DNA of 64,000 bases from [Phialemoniopsis] sp. UDSM-2020 (lineage: Eukaryota > Ascomycota > Sordariomycetes > Thyridiales > Thyridiaceae), in contig JAEILZ010000001.1 in the NCBI GenBank assembly GCA_018873225.1, positions 124,001-188,000 of the forward strand. The letters run 5' to 3'. Numbering within the stretch: the stretch's first letter is position 1; every line of letters starts with the position of its first letter. A program made the translations under genes and the position numbers. Positions 21,697-34,443 of the stretch are shown here, one piece after another. Below the pieces are notes generated by a model. The model did not search any database, was not told where the DNA came from, and saw nothing but the letters and a program-made list of their open reading frames with translations.

Positions 21697-24148
21697 TCAC
21701 ACCTCCTCCGCGGCGACAGCCTCGTACGCCCCTCTCCTTGCGCCACGGCTCCGCATCTCCATGAGCGCGGGACTCTCGTACATCTCGGCGTAGTTGACGT
21801 TGTCGCCACCCAGCTGTGCCGCGCCGTTTTCCCTGCGCCCAAAGAGCGGCGCCGAATCACACCAAAAGTCTCGGCAGTTGGTAACGCAGCCGCGCGAGTA
21901 CGGATTCCTGCTGGCCCGCTTGTTGGGTCCACCCGCCGCAGCACCCCTGCCAGAAGCAGTCTCGATAAAGGCGTCGACGCCGAGGATCTTGGACCACTGC
22001 TTGAGGAAGCCGCCGTGCTTGTGGCCGTGGCCGTGACCGCGGCGCTGACCGTCGGCGCCGGAAGGTGGGTTGGCGTCGGGGTGGGTGGGGTCGAGCGGAG
22101 CGCCAGTCGAGGTGAAGGCCGAAGTGAGGGAGCTCGGGGACGAGTGATTCATGCCAACCATATTCTCGTAGGTGGTCATGGCGCGAGACACCTGGATGAA
22201 CTGGACAAAGAGCAGCATGAGGACCCAGGTGAGCTGGAGAGAGGCCCAGATCGCGATGACCAGGGCGTAGGCATCCGCGTTGATGACCTTGCAGATACCG
22301 GCAGCGAGGAGGTTGCATTGATCTGACGTCGATGCCGAAGCGGCCGAGAGGTCTGCAAAACAATTAGAAACAGCAGTAGCAAACGAGAAGATGCAACATA
22401 CAATAATACATCAACCAGTCGAAGACAATGATACCAAAGGTGAGATTGATCAGGTAGAGGAAGAACTGCCTGTGGTTGTTGACCCCAATGCAGTTGTAGA
22501 CCCAGGGACAGTGGCTAGGTGCAAGTTAGCACGCTTGAAAATCGCGGAAAACACACGTCTCGGCAACACTCACTGGTCATGTTTGGCCACGCAACGTTGG
22601 CACCTTCTGCAGTGCTTGCTCCTGAGCGGCGTGCGGATCATGCAGGTTGTGCAAAAGTTGTTGTCGTCAAACTTCCAGAGGCTGATCAGCTCGTCAATAA
22701 CGGCCTTTTGTTCGGCAATACCGTTCATCTTGGGAACGAATCCGGGATCGTAGACGATGCAAGTGATGTAGAAGTAAGTGGTCAGGGCGAAGAAGAAGGC
22801 AAACGCAAAGTTTAGAAGATAATGTGCGGCATCGTCCGAAGCTACCAGTCGGTCAGTAATGTAATCATGAGATGAAAGATGAGAATTACGGCATACCAGG
22901 CTTCCAAGCAGTGTTGGGGAGGACCGTGAAGAGCCAGTTCATGCCGACCAAGAACAATGACCCAGCAAAGATACCGCTGAGCCAGGGCGTCCTCTGGAAT
23001 TGGCGCATATCAGATGGCGCATAATGCAGAATCTTGTTGGCGACCCATTGCAAGGAATATCCGACGATTACAGCGAATGGCAAACCGGCATAGATGGGCA
23101 TGCCGGCCAGGATGCTGATCATGGCCCAGACCAAGAGGAACGGCCACAGGAACAAGAACTTGGTCAGGAAGCCTCTCTTATCCTTCATAAAGTGGCTCGC
23201 ACCGGGGAATGACGGCGTTTCCAGGTTCCCGTCCTCGTCATATCCGCAATCCCGGAGTGCCTTGTGCCACGCGCCGAGGGTGTTGAGCTCCTGCGCGGTG
23301 ATGGCCGGGGTCTTACCCGTCGACGTCTTAGCGAACCGGTCGGCGCCGTATTCGATGAGCTTCTGCACGCATCCCGGACTGCCCTTGACGAGAGCCCAAT
23401 GCAGCGCCGTGAATCCCTGCTCATCCGTCATGTGAACATTTGCGCCCCATCTGAGGAAGAGGTCGACGCAAGGCGGGAACCCCTTGTAAGCAGCCCACAT
23501 CAAGCCGGTGTGGCCAAAGGTGTCGGGGACATCGACGGGGATTCCCTGGTGAAGCAGTAGGGTGATGAGGAAGACATTGCCGTTGAATGTGCTAATATGT
23601 AGCGTGTTGTACCCTTGTGCATCGGTGATCAGGGGGTCGGCGCCGTGCTGGAGGAGCAGATGGACGGTGTAGTAATGGCATCGTTGCGCCGCCCACTGTA
23701 GAGGTGTCGCGATCGACTCTCCGCCCTTTTGATTTAACGGCGCGCCCTTCTCGATGAGAAACTTGCACATCGCATATTGGTTGTTGATAGCAGCCCACTG
23801 ACAGAATCGGCAACGTTAGCAACAGCTCGGAAGGATCGGAGGAGACCCTGGGTGAACATCCTCCCAAGAGGGGAATAGAAAGAGCAGACTCACATGCAAG
23901 GGCGTTATCCCTTCATCGTCACTGTATGTTGCGTCGAGCTCGGAAGACTCGAAAAGCTTCTCCATGCCTGGTATGTCGCCGACGCGGGCAAGTTGCATGA
24001 TATCGACCTGGTCGGCCTTGTCGCCCGGGAGCGTCCCCATTTCCACCTCGCTGTTCAACTTGGGAGCAGCTGTGTCACCCTTGGAGGCCGGCTGTATGGG
24101 CGCGCTGCCCTTTGCGGCCGACCCGGGCCTGTCGTGATTTTGAGCCAT
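21697..24148 (-). CDS. AKR1: Palmitoyltransferase AKR1 (ankyrin-DHHC)
   Basis: Five exons (24148-23894, 23797-22897, 22841-22574, 22514-22402, 22352-21697) with introns of 49-96 nt give 730 aa. The order is an N-terminal disordered, charged region, then about five or six ankyrin repeats (TPLQWAA, NTLHIS, TGLMWAA and TALHWA mark them), paired membrane helices, a DHHC cysteine-rich domain ([20 protein letters not shown], then HDHHCPW), more membrane helices and a cytosolic C-tail. The Cys of DHHC carries the palmitoyl group. An intron splits the HDH/HCP stretch. In yeast Akr1 palmitoylates proteins such as Yck2 at the Golgi. The tail has a His/Gly-rich stretch ([11 protein letters not shown]). 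It diverges from the SRP receptor beta gene. Confidence 0.96.
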
Positions 24149-24928
24149 GGTGCACCTTGTCTCTCGTCGTCCAGACGGCTTCGTTGCACTACCACCGATT
24201 GGTTTCGTAAGCTTGGGTGTCGTCCAGAGTCTGGGGCTTCCTCCTCCTCGGAATGTACGGCTGCCCGAGATACGACCAGACACAGCACTGGCCCAATTAA
24301 TTTGTTGTGCGAGAACGCGAAAAGTTTCGTTGGCCGAGTACCAATAGCCGCAAGAAAAAGCAATCAAGCAGAATTATCACAGGACTCGAATCCAGCTGGC
24401 GGCCTCAGCCAAGACAAGCTGACGAGGCTGAATCTTTGGCAAGCCAGGGGGGACTCGACGCGACGCAGCAGCCGCATCGTCTGATTGGTTGGCCGAAGCT
24501 CGGAGAGTGGGCTGGCCTGAATGCTCAATTTAGTGGGGTCGTCCGGCGGAGCCCTGGCCCTTGCCCACAGCTATATCCGCCTAAAAATCGGTGCCAGCCA
24601 GTGGGAAACGCCCTGAATCCAGAGCTCAAAGTCCCCTGCAAGCACCCCGAGAAATGGTCTGACGTCGGGATTTGCTCGACGTCGAACCTCCAACAAAGTG
24701 GTGCTATTCTGCTATCTAATCTTCAAAATAAGGCCAGCGAAGCTCCAAAGTGCGACGACCGGAACTCGACCCATCCGGCCAGCAAACAGCTACAAAAAGG
24801 AGACTTTTCTGCGCGATCCAGAATCTTGCGCAGTCTCTTATTTCGAAACCGCTACGAAGTGAAATTCACGCGCGGTCTTCTGAGTCCCTCTGCGACGCTC
24901 GCAAACCGCCCGCACAACCACCACAGCC
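24149..24928. promoter_or_regulatory. Divergent promoter, AKR1 / SRP receptor beta
   Basis: The 780-bp gap between two divergent housekeeping starts shows no TATA box. An open frame running through it into the next gene (24307-25767) is an out-of-frame shadow in GC-rich sequence. Confidence 0.4.
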
Positions 24929-25858
24929 ATGGCGCTCTCCCTCGAGCAGGTCAAGGACTTCCTCGAGTACACCCTCACCCCATCTCCCCTCGTCTTCATA
25001 GTGGGCATCGCGTTCGTCGTCCTCTTCCCCTTCCTCCTCCACTGGGCCATCACCAGGGGCTCCTCCTACGCCACCCTCCCCTCCGTCCTGCTCCTCGGCC
25101 CCTCGGGCGCCGGCAAGACCAGCCTGACGACCATCCTCGAGCGCCGCAGCCCTTTGCCCGCCCAGACGCACACGACCCAGGTCGTCCACTCGGTCGAGCT
25201 CGCCGTCCCCGACGACCCCTCCAAGCCCCCCAACTACCGCGACGACCTCGACGCCGCCGAGGCCACGGCCAACAAGTTCTTCCTCGTCGACACCCCGGGC
25301 CACGGCAAGCTGCGCGCGACGGCGCTCGACCGCCTGCACCGCCTGGCCGGCGTCGCGAAGGACAAGAACGGCAAGAAAGTAAGCGACCCGTCGCCGCTCA
25401 AGGCCATCGTCTTCGTGGCCGACGCCGCCGCCCTGGCCGACCAGGACGAGCTGTCCGCGACGGCGGCCTACCTGTACGACGTGCTGCTGGTCCTGCAGAA
25501 GCGCGTGCACTCCAACAGCGGGTCGCGCTCGCCGGCGTCGGTGCCCATCCTCATCGCCGCCAACAAGCTGGACCTGTTCACGGCGCTGCCGCCCGCGCTC
25601 GTCAAGAGCCACCTCGAGGCCGAGTTGGGCAGGATACGCAGGACTCGGAGCAAGGCGCTACTGGACTCGGGCGTCGGCACCGACGAGATCGGCTCCAGCC
25701 CCGAGGAGCAGGGCGAGTGGCTGGGCGAGGAAGGCACCGAAAAGTTCTCGTTTGCCCAGCTACTTGAGATTATTGACATCGACATCATTGGCGGCAACGT
25801 CACGGGTGACGGACCAGGCGTGGACAAGTGGTGGACCTGGATCGCGGACAAGATATAA
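24929..25858 (+). CDS. SRP102: Signal recognition particle receptor beta subunit
   Basis: The intronless 309-aa product has one transmembrane anchor at about 20-41, then a small-GTPase fold. G1 is GPSGAGKTS at 57-65, G3 is DTPGHGK and G4 is NKLD. The SRPRB protein anchors the SRP receptor alpha subunit on the ER membrane and gates co-translational targeting. The length fits fungal members (about 240-320 aa). It converges with cystathionine beta-synthase 298 bp away. Confidence 0.94.
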   Translation: MALSLEQVKDFLEYTLTPSPLVFIVGIAFVVLFPFLLHWAITRGSSYATLPSVLLLGPSGAGKTSLTTILERRSPLPAQTHTTQVVHSVELAVPDDPSKPPNYRDDLDAAEATANKFFLVDTPGHGKLRATALDRLHRLAGVAKDKNGKKVSDPSPLKAIVFVADAAALADQDELSATAAYLYDVLLVLQKRVHSNSGSRSPASVPILIAANKLDLFTALPPALVKSHLEAELGRIRRTRSKALLDSGVGTDEIGSSPEEQGEWLGEEGTEKFSFAQLLEIIDIDIIGGNVTGDGPGVDKWWTWIADKI

Positions 25859-26156
25859 GGAAGTCAGAAGCGCGTGCAGTAGTAAAACAAAACATTTTAT
25901 TCGTAATGCTAATTATTTCCCAATCGTTTGACAGACGGGCTTTGCCATGTCGAGAGTTTGGTTGTAGATGTCACCGTCCATATCATTAACCCCATTCAAT
26001 GCGTTGAGCCCTGTTCTACCCATTTCCTGTATGCAATTCGCACCCGCACGCCTGGCCTGAGACGTTGAGTCCAGCCGAGTCTGTATCAAAAACAAGAAGC
26101 CTTCTAAAAGATTGGCAAGAATTCCAAACGCCGATATTTTCCTGCAACTTCCCCCG

Positions 26157-27827
26157 CTAGTGCTTCATCTCCTTCATCATCCAGGTCAACAGATCAACCT
26201 TGGTCACAACAGCCACAGGCTTGGACAGCCTATCACCAGCATTCTTCTCCGTCACGACAGCGGCGCTGTTCCACTCGAGGAACTTGCTCAGCACCGTCAG
26301 CGGCGTGTCCATGGTGATCTCGACAAACTTGCGCTTGCGCCCGCCCGCCGCCGTCACGTCGGTCGTCACGTCGCGCGGGTCCGTCACCACCTCGTCGAGG
26401 CGGCCAAAGTCAAACATGACCTCGCTGACGGGGCTCGTGGGCTTGGCGCGCCCGCGCGAGATGTAGCTGAGCAGGTTGCCGAGGGTGACGAGGCCCGTCA
26501 GGCGCCCGCCCGTGGGGCTGAGGACGGGCAGCTGGTCGAAGCCCTTGTCGCGCATCGTCTCAATGGCCTCGGCGCAGGGGCTGTCGGCCAGGACCGAGGT
26601 CACGGGCTTGAGGCGCAGGGTGCGCACCGTGTCCGCGCCGTAGGGGTTGCTGGGGCGGCGCTTCAGCGTCTTGGTCTGGTGCTCAAGCTCGGCCTCGGAG
26701 CCGTTGATCGCGGGCAGGAGGTTGTTGGCGGCGAGCCAGTCGTCGTCGGCGAACTTGGACAGGTAGCTGCGGATGCTGTCGGGCAGGACCACGACGACGA
26801 CATCCTCGGGTCCAAGGTTGAGGTCCTTGACAGCCCGGACCATGGCAGCCATGGCCGAGCCAGAGCTACCGCCCACGAGCAAGCCCTCCTCCGCGATCAG
26901 TCGCCGAGCAAGTCTGAAAGACTCCTCGTCATCGGTCTTGTACCACTTGTCCACGATATGCTGGTCTAGAACATCGGGAATGAAGTCGTAGCCAATACCC
27001 TCGACCTTGTAGGGAATGTTGGCCTTGACATCGTTGAGGCTCTCAGGCAGAGCCAGGATGCTGCCGTAGGGATCCGCGGCAATGATCTTGATGTCCTTGT
27101 TGTGCTTCTTCAAACCGCGTGCAATACCAGTAACGGTACCACCAGTGCCAGCACCAGCGATGACAGCGGTGACCTTGCCCTTGGTCTGCTCCCAGATCTC
27201 CTCCGCCGTGCCAAACTCATGTGCTCTCGGGTTATCGACGTTAGTGTACTGATCAAGAATGTGGGAGTTCGGGATCTCCTTTTGGAGGCGTTTCGCCACA
27301 CCGATATGCGATTCGGGACTATCCCAGGCGGCTTGGGTCGGAGTACGGATGATGGTGGCGCCCAGCGCGCGCAGCACGGAGACCTTCTCGGCGGACATCT
27401 TCTCGGGAAGCGTGATGATCGTCTTGTATCCCTTCACGGCACCGACAAGAGCCAAGCCGATACCACTACATCACATAGTTAGTTGCCGTCTTGGCTGAAG
27501 TCTTTGGTTATGAACGGAGACATACGTGTTGCCACTGGTCGGCTCGATCAGAGTATCGCCAGGCTTGATGCGCCCACTCTTCTCTGCCTCCTCAATCATG
27601 CGCAATGCTATCCGGTCCTTGACGCTACCACCGGCATTGGCAAGCTCGACCTTGCCGTAAACCTGGGCCTTGATGCCGAGGGATTGGGGAATCTTGTTGA
27701 GGCGCACAAGCGGTGTGTGACCGATTAGCTTGAGCGCAGACTCGGTGCCAATCGTATCGCTACCGTCAGGAATAACCTGTCCGGCCAGCTTGGCGACACC
27801 ATTGGCGATGTTATTCAAAGTCTCCAT
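26157..27827 (-). CDS. CYS4: Cystathionine beta-synthase
   Basis: Two exons (27827-27526, 27465-26157) joined over a 60-nt intron give 536 aa. The PLP fold has NAGGSVKDR with the Schiff-base Lys, PTSGNTGIGLA (split by the intron) and [10 protein letters not shown], which holds the cofactor phosphate. The C-terminal third holds a pair of CBS domains. The enzyme condenses serine and homocysteine to cystathionine in transsulphuration, in the cytosol. As in yeast Cys4 there is no obvious N-terminal heme-binding extension. The upstream frame is open to 27968, but METLNN at 27827 fits the family start. Confidence 0.96.
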
Positions 27828-28333
27828 CTTGCCGTCTGATCGGATCGCAAGGGATGGTACGGGATGAGGGAGGGGTTGTTTGAGGTTGCGTTGATCTGAC
27901 AACTTGAGCAAGCAGTGAACGCTTGTAGGATGTTCCGATGCCTGATGGATAGAGCAATCAGATCCCAACTCAAAGCCAAGAAGTTTAGAGGTGCGCCAAG
28001 TCGAAGCACTGAGAAAAGTTTCGACGTCAAAAGGGTGCCGGATGATGTGATATCGAAGGGGTGCAATGACTTATCGCTTATCAGCCATAACTCAAAATTT
28101 GCCCCGCCACCCGCTGGAAGCCGGCTTTAAGCGGCGGGGCGGCCCCCCGATCTAGACGGCTGTCACTGTTTGATTACACTGATGGTGGAAATGATTTTGA
28201 TGCATGTGAAATCATGAAGCAACCGAGTGCCAAATAGTGTTTTTAGTAAAATTTAGCTATTGCAGCAGCCTTAGTTAGTTATCTGAGTCTTTTCTGCTTG
28301 CACCGGCTTCAATGTCTGTCCCTCCAAGCATGC
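27828..28333. promoter_or_regulatory. Upstream region of cystathionine beta-synthase
   Basis: The gap between the CBS start and the RecQ stop includes 8-bp perfect inverted arms GCCCCGCC (28101-28108) and GGCGGGGC (28133-28140), about 275 bp upstream of CBS. The GC-box arms resemble sites for C2H2 regulators such as CreA (GCGGGG). No factor is assigned. Confidence 0.35.
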
Positions 28334-30591
28334 CTAAGCCTCGCAGACCGCCTCAAACTCCCGTAGCAGGGAGCCAAAGTTATGGTCTGCCAGCGACGCA
28401 AACACGGGGTCCTTGTCGAGTTTGAGCTTGCCGACTCTGGGGCTCTTGATACCAAAAGCCACTCTCGCGAGGAACCTTGGGTCGTCGCGGACATCCGTCG
28501 CAGCCAGTATCTTCTTGATGGCGGCGTGGTCGACCGACTTCGAAGGCAGCGCCGGCAGCGTGACCGCATTGTTGGTCAAGCAGAAGCTGCAGTGTCCACA
28601 AGTCTCCTTGCCATCAGGCAGGCCCATTCCAAAGTGCTTCGTGAGAGCGAGGGCGTAGCATTGCTTTCCAGTGATGAGCTCAGTCACCTCCTCCATCCGT
28701 CGCAGTGCATCCTTCTCCCTTTGTTCCAAGTCCGCGTGTAGCTTGTCGACCAGCGCATCGATCTCCTTCATGGTCCTTGGCAGTGGTTTGAGGACACGGT
28801 AACGGTTCTCAACTCCCGAAGCCGTGAGTTTCAGGGCACCGCAACTCTCCAGCCCGTTCAACTTCTTGATGATGTCGTAGCGTTGCAGACCCTTGGCCTT
28901 GGCCACCTCTTTCACGTCAATGTGGTGGTATTTGGCAGCCTTTCTTGCCCCCGTGAAAATAGCTTGCCCTGCCGGGGATTTGTCGTTCTTGACGATTGGG
29001 TAGTACTTGGAGGTCGCTTCGAATTTGTACTCTTTGTACTCGGGAGTCGTTGCGCGAATCAGGTCGAAGCGTAGCTCTAAGGCCGCGTAGATAACTGACA
29101 GAGGACTGAGTCGGATGTCGAATTCTCGGGACTGATCTTGATGCTTCGTGCCGAAGGTCTCTCCAATTGGCAACCCAACAACTTCGTCACTGAATATGCT
29201 ACCCAGCAGCCGTTGCAGTGAATGTTTCGAAGGGAGGTCCCCGCGCGCAAAGTTCTCGCGGACGTAAAAGTCCTGTGGGCACAGGTATAGCATGCAGTGA
29301 CTGGTGATGCCATCACGCCCTGCTCGCCCAATCTGCTGACTGTACTCCTCCACGGTCGATGGCATGTCGTAGTGGACGATGTTCCGAATGTCTGCCTTGT
29401 CGATGCCCATGCCGAAGGCAATCGTCGCGACTACGATCCTGATCTTTGACGCCATGAAGTCGTCCTGGATCTTCTGCTTCTCCTCCACCTTCATCCCTGC
29501 ATGGAACGACTGGGCGTCGAGCCCCTTCCGGCGGAGCTGTGCTGCTACAAATTCTGCTTGCTTCTGTTGAGTGACATACACGAGGGTTGATCCAGGGTGC
29601 TGCTCGAGGAACTTGAGCAGCTTGGCCTCTTTCTGCTCCTTCACCTCAACCACCTCTGCAGACAAGTGTAGGTTCGGCCGGTAGGGCGAGGTGCGGAAGA
29701 CGCCCGATTCTTTGATGTTGAATGCCTTGCAAATGTCCTCAGCAACTCGCGGGGTAGCGGTCGCAGTGAGACAAATAACCCTCTCCGCTTTGATCTCGTC
29801 AACGAAACGAGCGACCTTAAGGTAGTCCGGCCTGAAGGAGTGTCCCCACTCTGAAATACAGTGAGCTTCGTCGACGGCGATCAAGCGTACACCTCCAGCC
29901 ACATCCTTCATGCTCTCGACGAAGCCTTCGTTGTTCAGGCGCTCAGGGGCGCAGTACAGGATGCGAATCTGGCCCTTCTCGAGGCCCTGTCGGATGAGTT
30001 GGACTTCATCCCACTTCTTGGTCGAGTCTAAGCAGTCTGCAGGAATGTCCCGTCGTTTCAGGGCATCAACCTGGTCCTTCATGAGCGCGATCAGGGGCGA
30101 CACCACGATGGTGACGCCGTGCTCTCCGGCCCCGCGAGCTCCAGACTCATTGTCGAGCTCCTCAAAGGCGATTCCGGGAATCTAGGATGGCCGAGTGTCA
30201 GAGAGAAATCACTGTGAGGCAATGGGACCAGATGGCCAGGTCCAATACGTACCTGGTAGCATAGTGACTTGCCCGCACCAGTGGGGAACACGACGAGTGC
30301 GTTGTTGCCATCTAGGACTTCGCCAATGGCGCCCTCTTGCTCATGCCGAAAGTCGGAGTAGCCAAACTTGTCAGTAAGTATCCTCCGTGCAAGTGCAAGT
30401 CTAGAAGAGTGCCCATCTGTGGCACGTGAGCGCTTTGCTTCAGTCGCATCAAGGCCGTTGCCGTTGTGGCCGTTCGCGATGTCAGACGCGTCGCGTTTTC
30501 GCTTGCCGTTACTGGTGGAGTCTGCACCAGACTCCACTTGCTGCACAGCTTGCAGCAGGAGCTCGTCGTCGTCGCTGTCAAAGTCGTCCAT
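28334..30591 (-). CDS. RecQ family ATP-dependent DNA helicase
   Basis: Two exons (30591-30253, 30181-28334) with a 71-nt intron give 728 aa. Motif I (FPTGAGKSLCYQ, 102-113) ends exactly at the intron. Motif II is DEAH in VDEAHCISEWGHSFR. Motif VI is QQIGRAGRDG. The RecQ-specific C-terminal region includes zinc-binding cysteines (KQCYAL and CGHCSFC) and a winged-helix-like part. RecQ helicases unwind 3'-5' in replication-fork and recombination repair. It lacks the long N-terminal extension expected of the Sgs1/BLM type, so it is a short RecQ, the second kind many filamentous fungi carry. The acidic N-terminus is typical of nuclear proteins. Confidence 0.94.
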
Positions 30592-31479
30592 GACTATAAG
30601 CGGTTACAGCCCTCTGGACGGTATTCCTAGGTGTATCGTTTGAGATGTGTTACTTTGTATGTAGAATCTTAATCTCAGCTTGCCTCGTCTGTGAATTCCG
30701 ATGGACGACATCATGGATCGGCCCTACCCAAATTGAAACCCGCCAGCTCGGGAAGGAACCCTCCCAAAAATGACGGGAAGTTAACTAGTGCCAACAAGGG
30801 CAGTGACCCACCCAGAACGGCCCTAGTGAAGGCAGCATTCCGGTAAGTGGTCCCTGAGTTTTAGTGGAGCTCTTGATATTCAAGTTTCAACTGCTGAACT
30901 CGCTGGAGCATCACGTTCGTCTCTCTTCATAACCAGATTTCGTAGCAGTATGCAGCCCTGAATAAGTTGATATATGTCTTATTGCGAGCTCAGTGATATT
31001 GCTTCTTCTCAATCTCGTTATAGGAGGATCTAGTTAGATAGTCTCACACGCAACCAGTATTGGAGAACCACTTCGTTGTAATCCGCGTGAAGCAAATATG
31101 CAGGTGGTGACTGGCACACTAAGCTGACCTTGTTTCTTCTGGGCCTGAACAAGTGCTTTGGTGGGAGAGTTGCGGTCAGGGGAGCACGGTGAGTTGAGTG
31201 CAGGTGCTCATAGAAAAAAGCAATGCCAGCCATCTTCCCTTTCGCTGCCGTCATACTGTTTGCAAACCTCCTCATACATGTCAGAATACTATCTTTGATC
31301 TCTAAACTTGTTGTAGTATCAGTGAATCTGGTAGAAATGATCTCGCCGGCTATAAATTGCAACCTTGGGGACCTTGGAAATGTCTGTCTCATTACTAGAT
31401 CAATCCACACCAAACACCTCTTATCACCACTCCTACAACAGCACACCAAGTAAAAGTGACAACTCACAAGCCACCGACC
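30592..31479. other. Intergenic, divergent promoters
   Basis: About 0.9 kb between the RecQ start and the unrecognised 257-aa gene. An opposite-strand open frame (31030-31518) overlaps the start of that gene and has no motif. No element is identified. Confidence 0.35.
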
Positions 31480-32253
31480 ATGGCAGCCACCCTCCCAACC
31501 AATATGACACCCCGGCAAGCTGCCATCCTTGAAGCAATGCTCTCGCTCGACGACTTACCGGATGACTTTCGTACGCTTGACTCAGACTCCGCAGTTGCTA
31601 TCTTGACAATGATCGCTCGATTGCAGCTGTCTGAGGAAGAAGTTCTCGAGCTATTTGCATCAATCCTGGGCATGGAGAAGAGTTCTCATAGCGCTAACAT
31701 AGTGAAGAGCCTCCTGCAATGGCGTGCACTCAACCTGGCCGCTGAAGCCATCCAAACCAGGTACATCCAACGCCATTGGAAATCCCTCCTGGCAGAATTC
31801 CGTCTGGTGCACAAGCCCGTCCTCCGTGAACTCCTGACCAGGTACAACTTGCCGCCCTTCGAGGGTCATGCCAGTCAATACGCCCAGGACTGGTCGGCCA
31901 ATGGAACACCTACTCAAAATTGGACTGCCGTCGACCACTACACTCAGCAGATCTGCAATCTGTATGTACCAATGCAGAGTCAACCGACACTATCATGGCT
32001 CACCAGTCAGTCAACTCACAAGCAGATATGGACACTGTTCCATGCCCTTCAGTTGCTTCATCTGAAAGAGAAGTATCGCGAGTGGCGGCTTCTTGGCTGG
32101 GGCGAGCGGCTCTTTTACTACGCCAGCTTGCGGGTTCCCAAGGAGCTAAGCCCCTACCACTTCCACGACCGGCTTGCCGATCTCCAATACTCGCGTATTG
32201 GACGGTTGGTTCGTCGCAAGCTAACCCCCTCCCTCCAACCTCATGTCCTGTAG
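31480..32253 (+). CDS. Hypothetical protein, 257 aa
   Basis: The intronless frame encodes a probably soluble, alpha-helical protein with no signal peptide or membrane segment. The first 70 residues contain acidic helix-like blocks (LSLDDLPDDF and LSEEEVLELF). The rest is rich in Trp, Leu and Tyr (for example KYREWRLLGWGERLFYYASLR). I do not recognise a family. The Met at 31480 has a strong start context (gaccatgg); an upstream Met at 31456 would add 8 residues. Possible TATA-like sequence in the leader supports transcription (ctataaattg near 31350). It may be lineage-specific. Confidence 0.6.
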   Translation: MAATLPTNMTPRQAAILEAMLSLDDLPDDFRTLDSDSAVAILTMIARLQLSEEEVLELFASILGMEKSSHSANIVKSLLQWRALNLAAEAIQTRYIQRHWKSLLAEFRLVHKPVLRELLTRYNLPPFEGHASQYAQDWSANGTPTQNWTAVDHYTQQICNLYVPMQSQPTLSWLTSQSTHKQIWTLFHALQLLHLKEKYREWRLLGWGERLFYYASLRVPKELSPYHFHDRLADLQYSRIGRLVRRKLTPSLQPHVL

Positions 32254-34443
32254 TCTCCTTGTGTGAGATCGACACGCGAGAGCCGCTGCTTTGTCCTGGC
32301 CCCAGCCACTCGGGTATGACCGGGGAAGAGTAAGTATTCTAGTCCTTTATAACCTGTAGCCTTCAGTTAAGTTATCGAGATCTACGGGGATAGAATAGAT
32401 CAGAATAATAAAGCGGTATTGCGAACGAGTGGTCCTTGTGCAGCTCCTCGGGAGGCGTCATTTACCTGTCACCGACGCTGAGATGACTCGTGAAACAGAG
32501 CGTTATTTTGGTACGGCAGTTGCCACTCAGGATCATTTCTTGTGACACATTAAGGAGATTATTCCCGGTTTTATTTCAGGATCGGTAAATTTCTCTCGAG
32601 ATTCCGCGGAGTTCATGATTTTCTCAGTCTGAGATTTATGTTTGCTGAGTCTTTCTCAATTATTTGTATCTATGACAAACCATAGTCAAGAGCAAAGGCA
32701 TAAAGTAATAACGTAGAAGAGATGACATATGTATCTCGCGCATGTTAAGATCAGTAATCAAGGTGTCCATCGTCGAGAAAGCAGTTGTTTCAATCTATGA
32801 TAACACAGACCACAAAAGTGATGATTGACATGTACATCTCCGGAGTTTCGAAAGATAAAATAGCTTGATCGTCGGAGCACTTGCCACGTTGAGGAGCTTC
32901 AGGCGACAGCAGTCGCCCCAACGCGACATGACATGCTCAGCTTATGGTAATAGTCTAGAAGTGATCTATGTCATCCGTGGGCAAATCCCTCGGCCGAGCC
33001 CTGGTGTGCCAATCAGAAGCCTCTTCTCATCATTTTACGCAAACCTGACAATGTCCGTTTACTCAGACCGGGCCATCAGCTCCAGTCATGGCCGTCGCCA
33101 CGCGTTTTGCCGATCAAGTGCAAAATCACTGCAGGAACAAACCCGGCGAATCTCCGCAACGGAGCTCCTCCCTATCAACGGACCAGACATACAACGGCGT
33201 CCCTTCTCCGGGGCATGTAAATGGAAAGGCGAGGAAGCCACATGGTTGCCCACATGAAGGAGGGTACGCTAGAGGCACTGGTCTCCCAACCCCGCATGAT
33301 GCGGGTGTTACCCGTTGGTGGATTCAAGATAGCTTGAGAAACTAGGAGCAACGGTTGAACTTTAAACACAGGACAATGACTCGACTCCAACTGGGGAAAA
33401 CTGATATTTTCATGTTTACAAATCTACTATTTGGTCGATGGTGAGCGCTATCAATTCCTTTCCGACGGCGTTCATACAACGAGGAGTTAGAAGTGATGCG
33501 ATCAACCCTCCTTCATTAATAATGAAACAGGACCCCGTATGACCGACAGTCGTCGGGAATTATGTCATGTCAGTTTGCCGAAACCTCAACAAGGTTCGAG
33601 TAATTGACCCAGGGGGCTTTCTTGCCTTTTCACATGTTCACCATGAGCTCTTATCGTCTCAGGTGTCGGCACGCGCCGAGAGGAGGCGTGTCTGTGCTTT
33701 CTCGCTCCGCGACTCACACTCCGCATCATAGAGGAGGGACTTGGGTGGCCCAGGGAGCATGGCATTGGCCCGTGCTGCCACTTTATACCAAATAGACTTT
33801 TCTCATGCACATGGAAATCTCAGCATTGGGCGAGCAAATGGCCACACAGATCTGCGCAAAGACCAAGCCACACACCACCAGCATGATAGCAAGTGCCCAG
33901 CTTGTCCCAAAATGCTCCGGTGTGCTGCTCAAATACCCATCACTGTTGACCCCGGGTTAGCCGATCATCCCGTTTGAGCGTGGCTCATAGGCCAGCGACA
34001 CGAGGCTAGCGGAGAACGACGTTACGGCACTCGAACCCGGGAGCACGTTGGCGATCGTAGATGGCTCTCGTGTGGTTTTCAAGGTTAGTCTCGAAACTAA
34101 GTCCTATGTCATTGGGCAGACGTGGCTGCCTCTTATAAGGCAACCCTTGTCCGGCCCCTCTCACTCGCACCTTTGATCTCGGCTCCGTCTCCATCACCAC
34201 CTTGCCACTACCATCTTACGCTCCTGTTCCGTCTTTTGGACAGAAGCGTCTGGTGTGCTTTTCGAAGCCTAGCATTGCGCAGCTTTGAGAATGACAAGAC
34301 AAGATGTGCCACAGGTTACGTCTGGCACCTCGACAATAACGTCTCGAGAGAACGGGAGGGACACTGTCTCCTCTCCAAAACGAGTTATATAACCCTTGTT
34401 AGAGGGTGATTTTCATCAACTTCGTCAAAACCTGAACAAGCAG
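32254..34443. other. Long gene-free stretch
   Basis: About 2.2 kb, AT-rich at first, with only short scattered open frames on both strands. A perfect CCCGCATGATGCGGG-type small palindrome lies near 33291-33305. A tRNA-like GGTTCGAG on the minus strand near 34030 does not fold and was rejected. The last 300 bp carry the leader of the seven-TM gene. Confidence 0.4.

Noticed and set aside
24307..25767. 486-codon plus-strand open frame
   Set aside because: It overlaps the SRP receptor beta gene in another frame, has Arg/Pro-rich shadow composition and no motif.
26112..26969. 285-codon plus-strand open frame
   Set aside because: Antisense to cystathionine beta-synthase.
34000..34090. tRNA-like B-box (GGTTCGAG) on the minus strand
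   Set aside because: The bases around it cannot form a T-arm stem and no A-box or cloverleaf is present.
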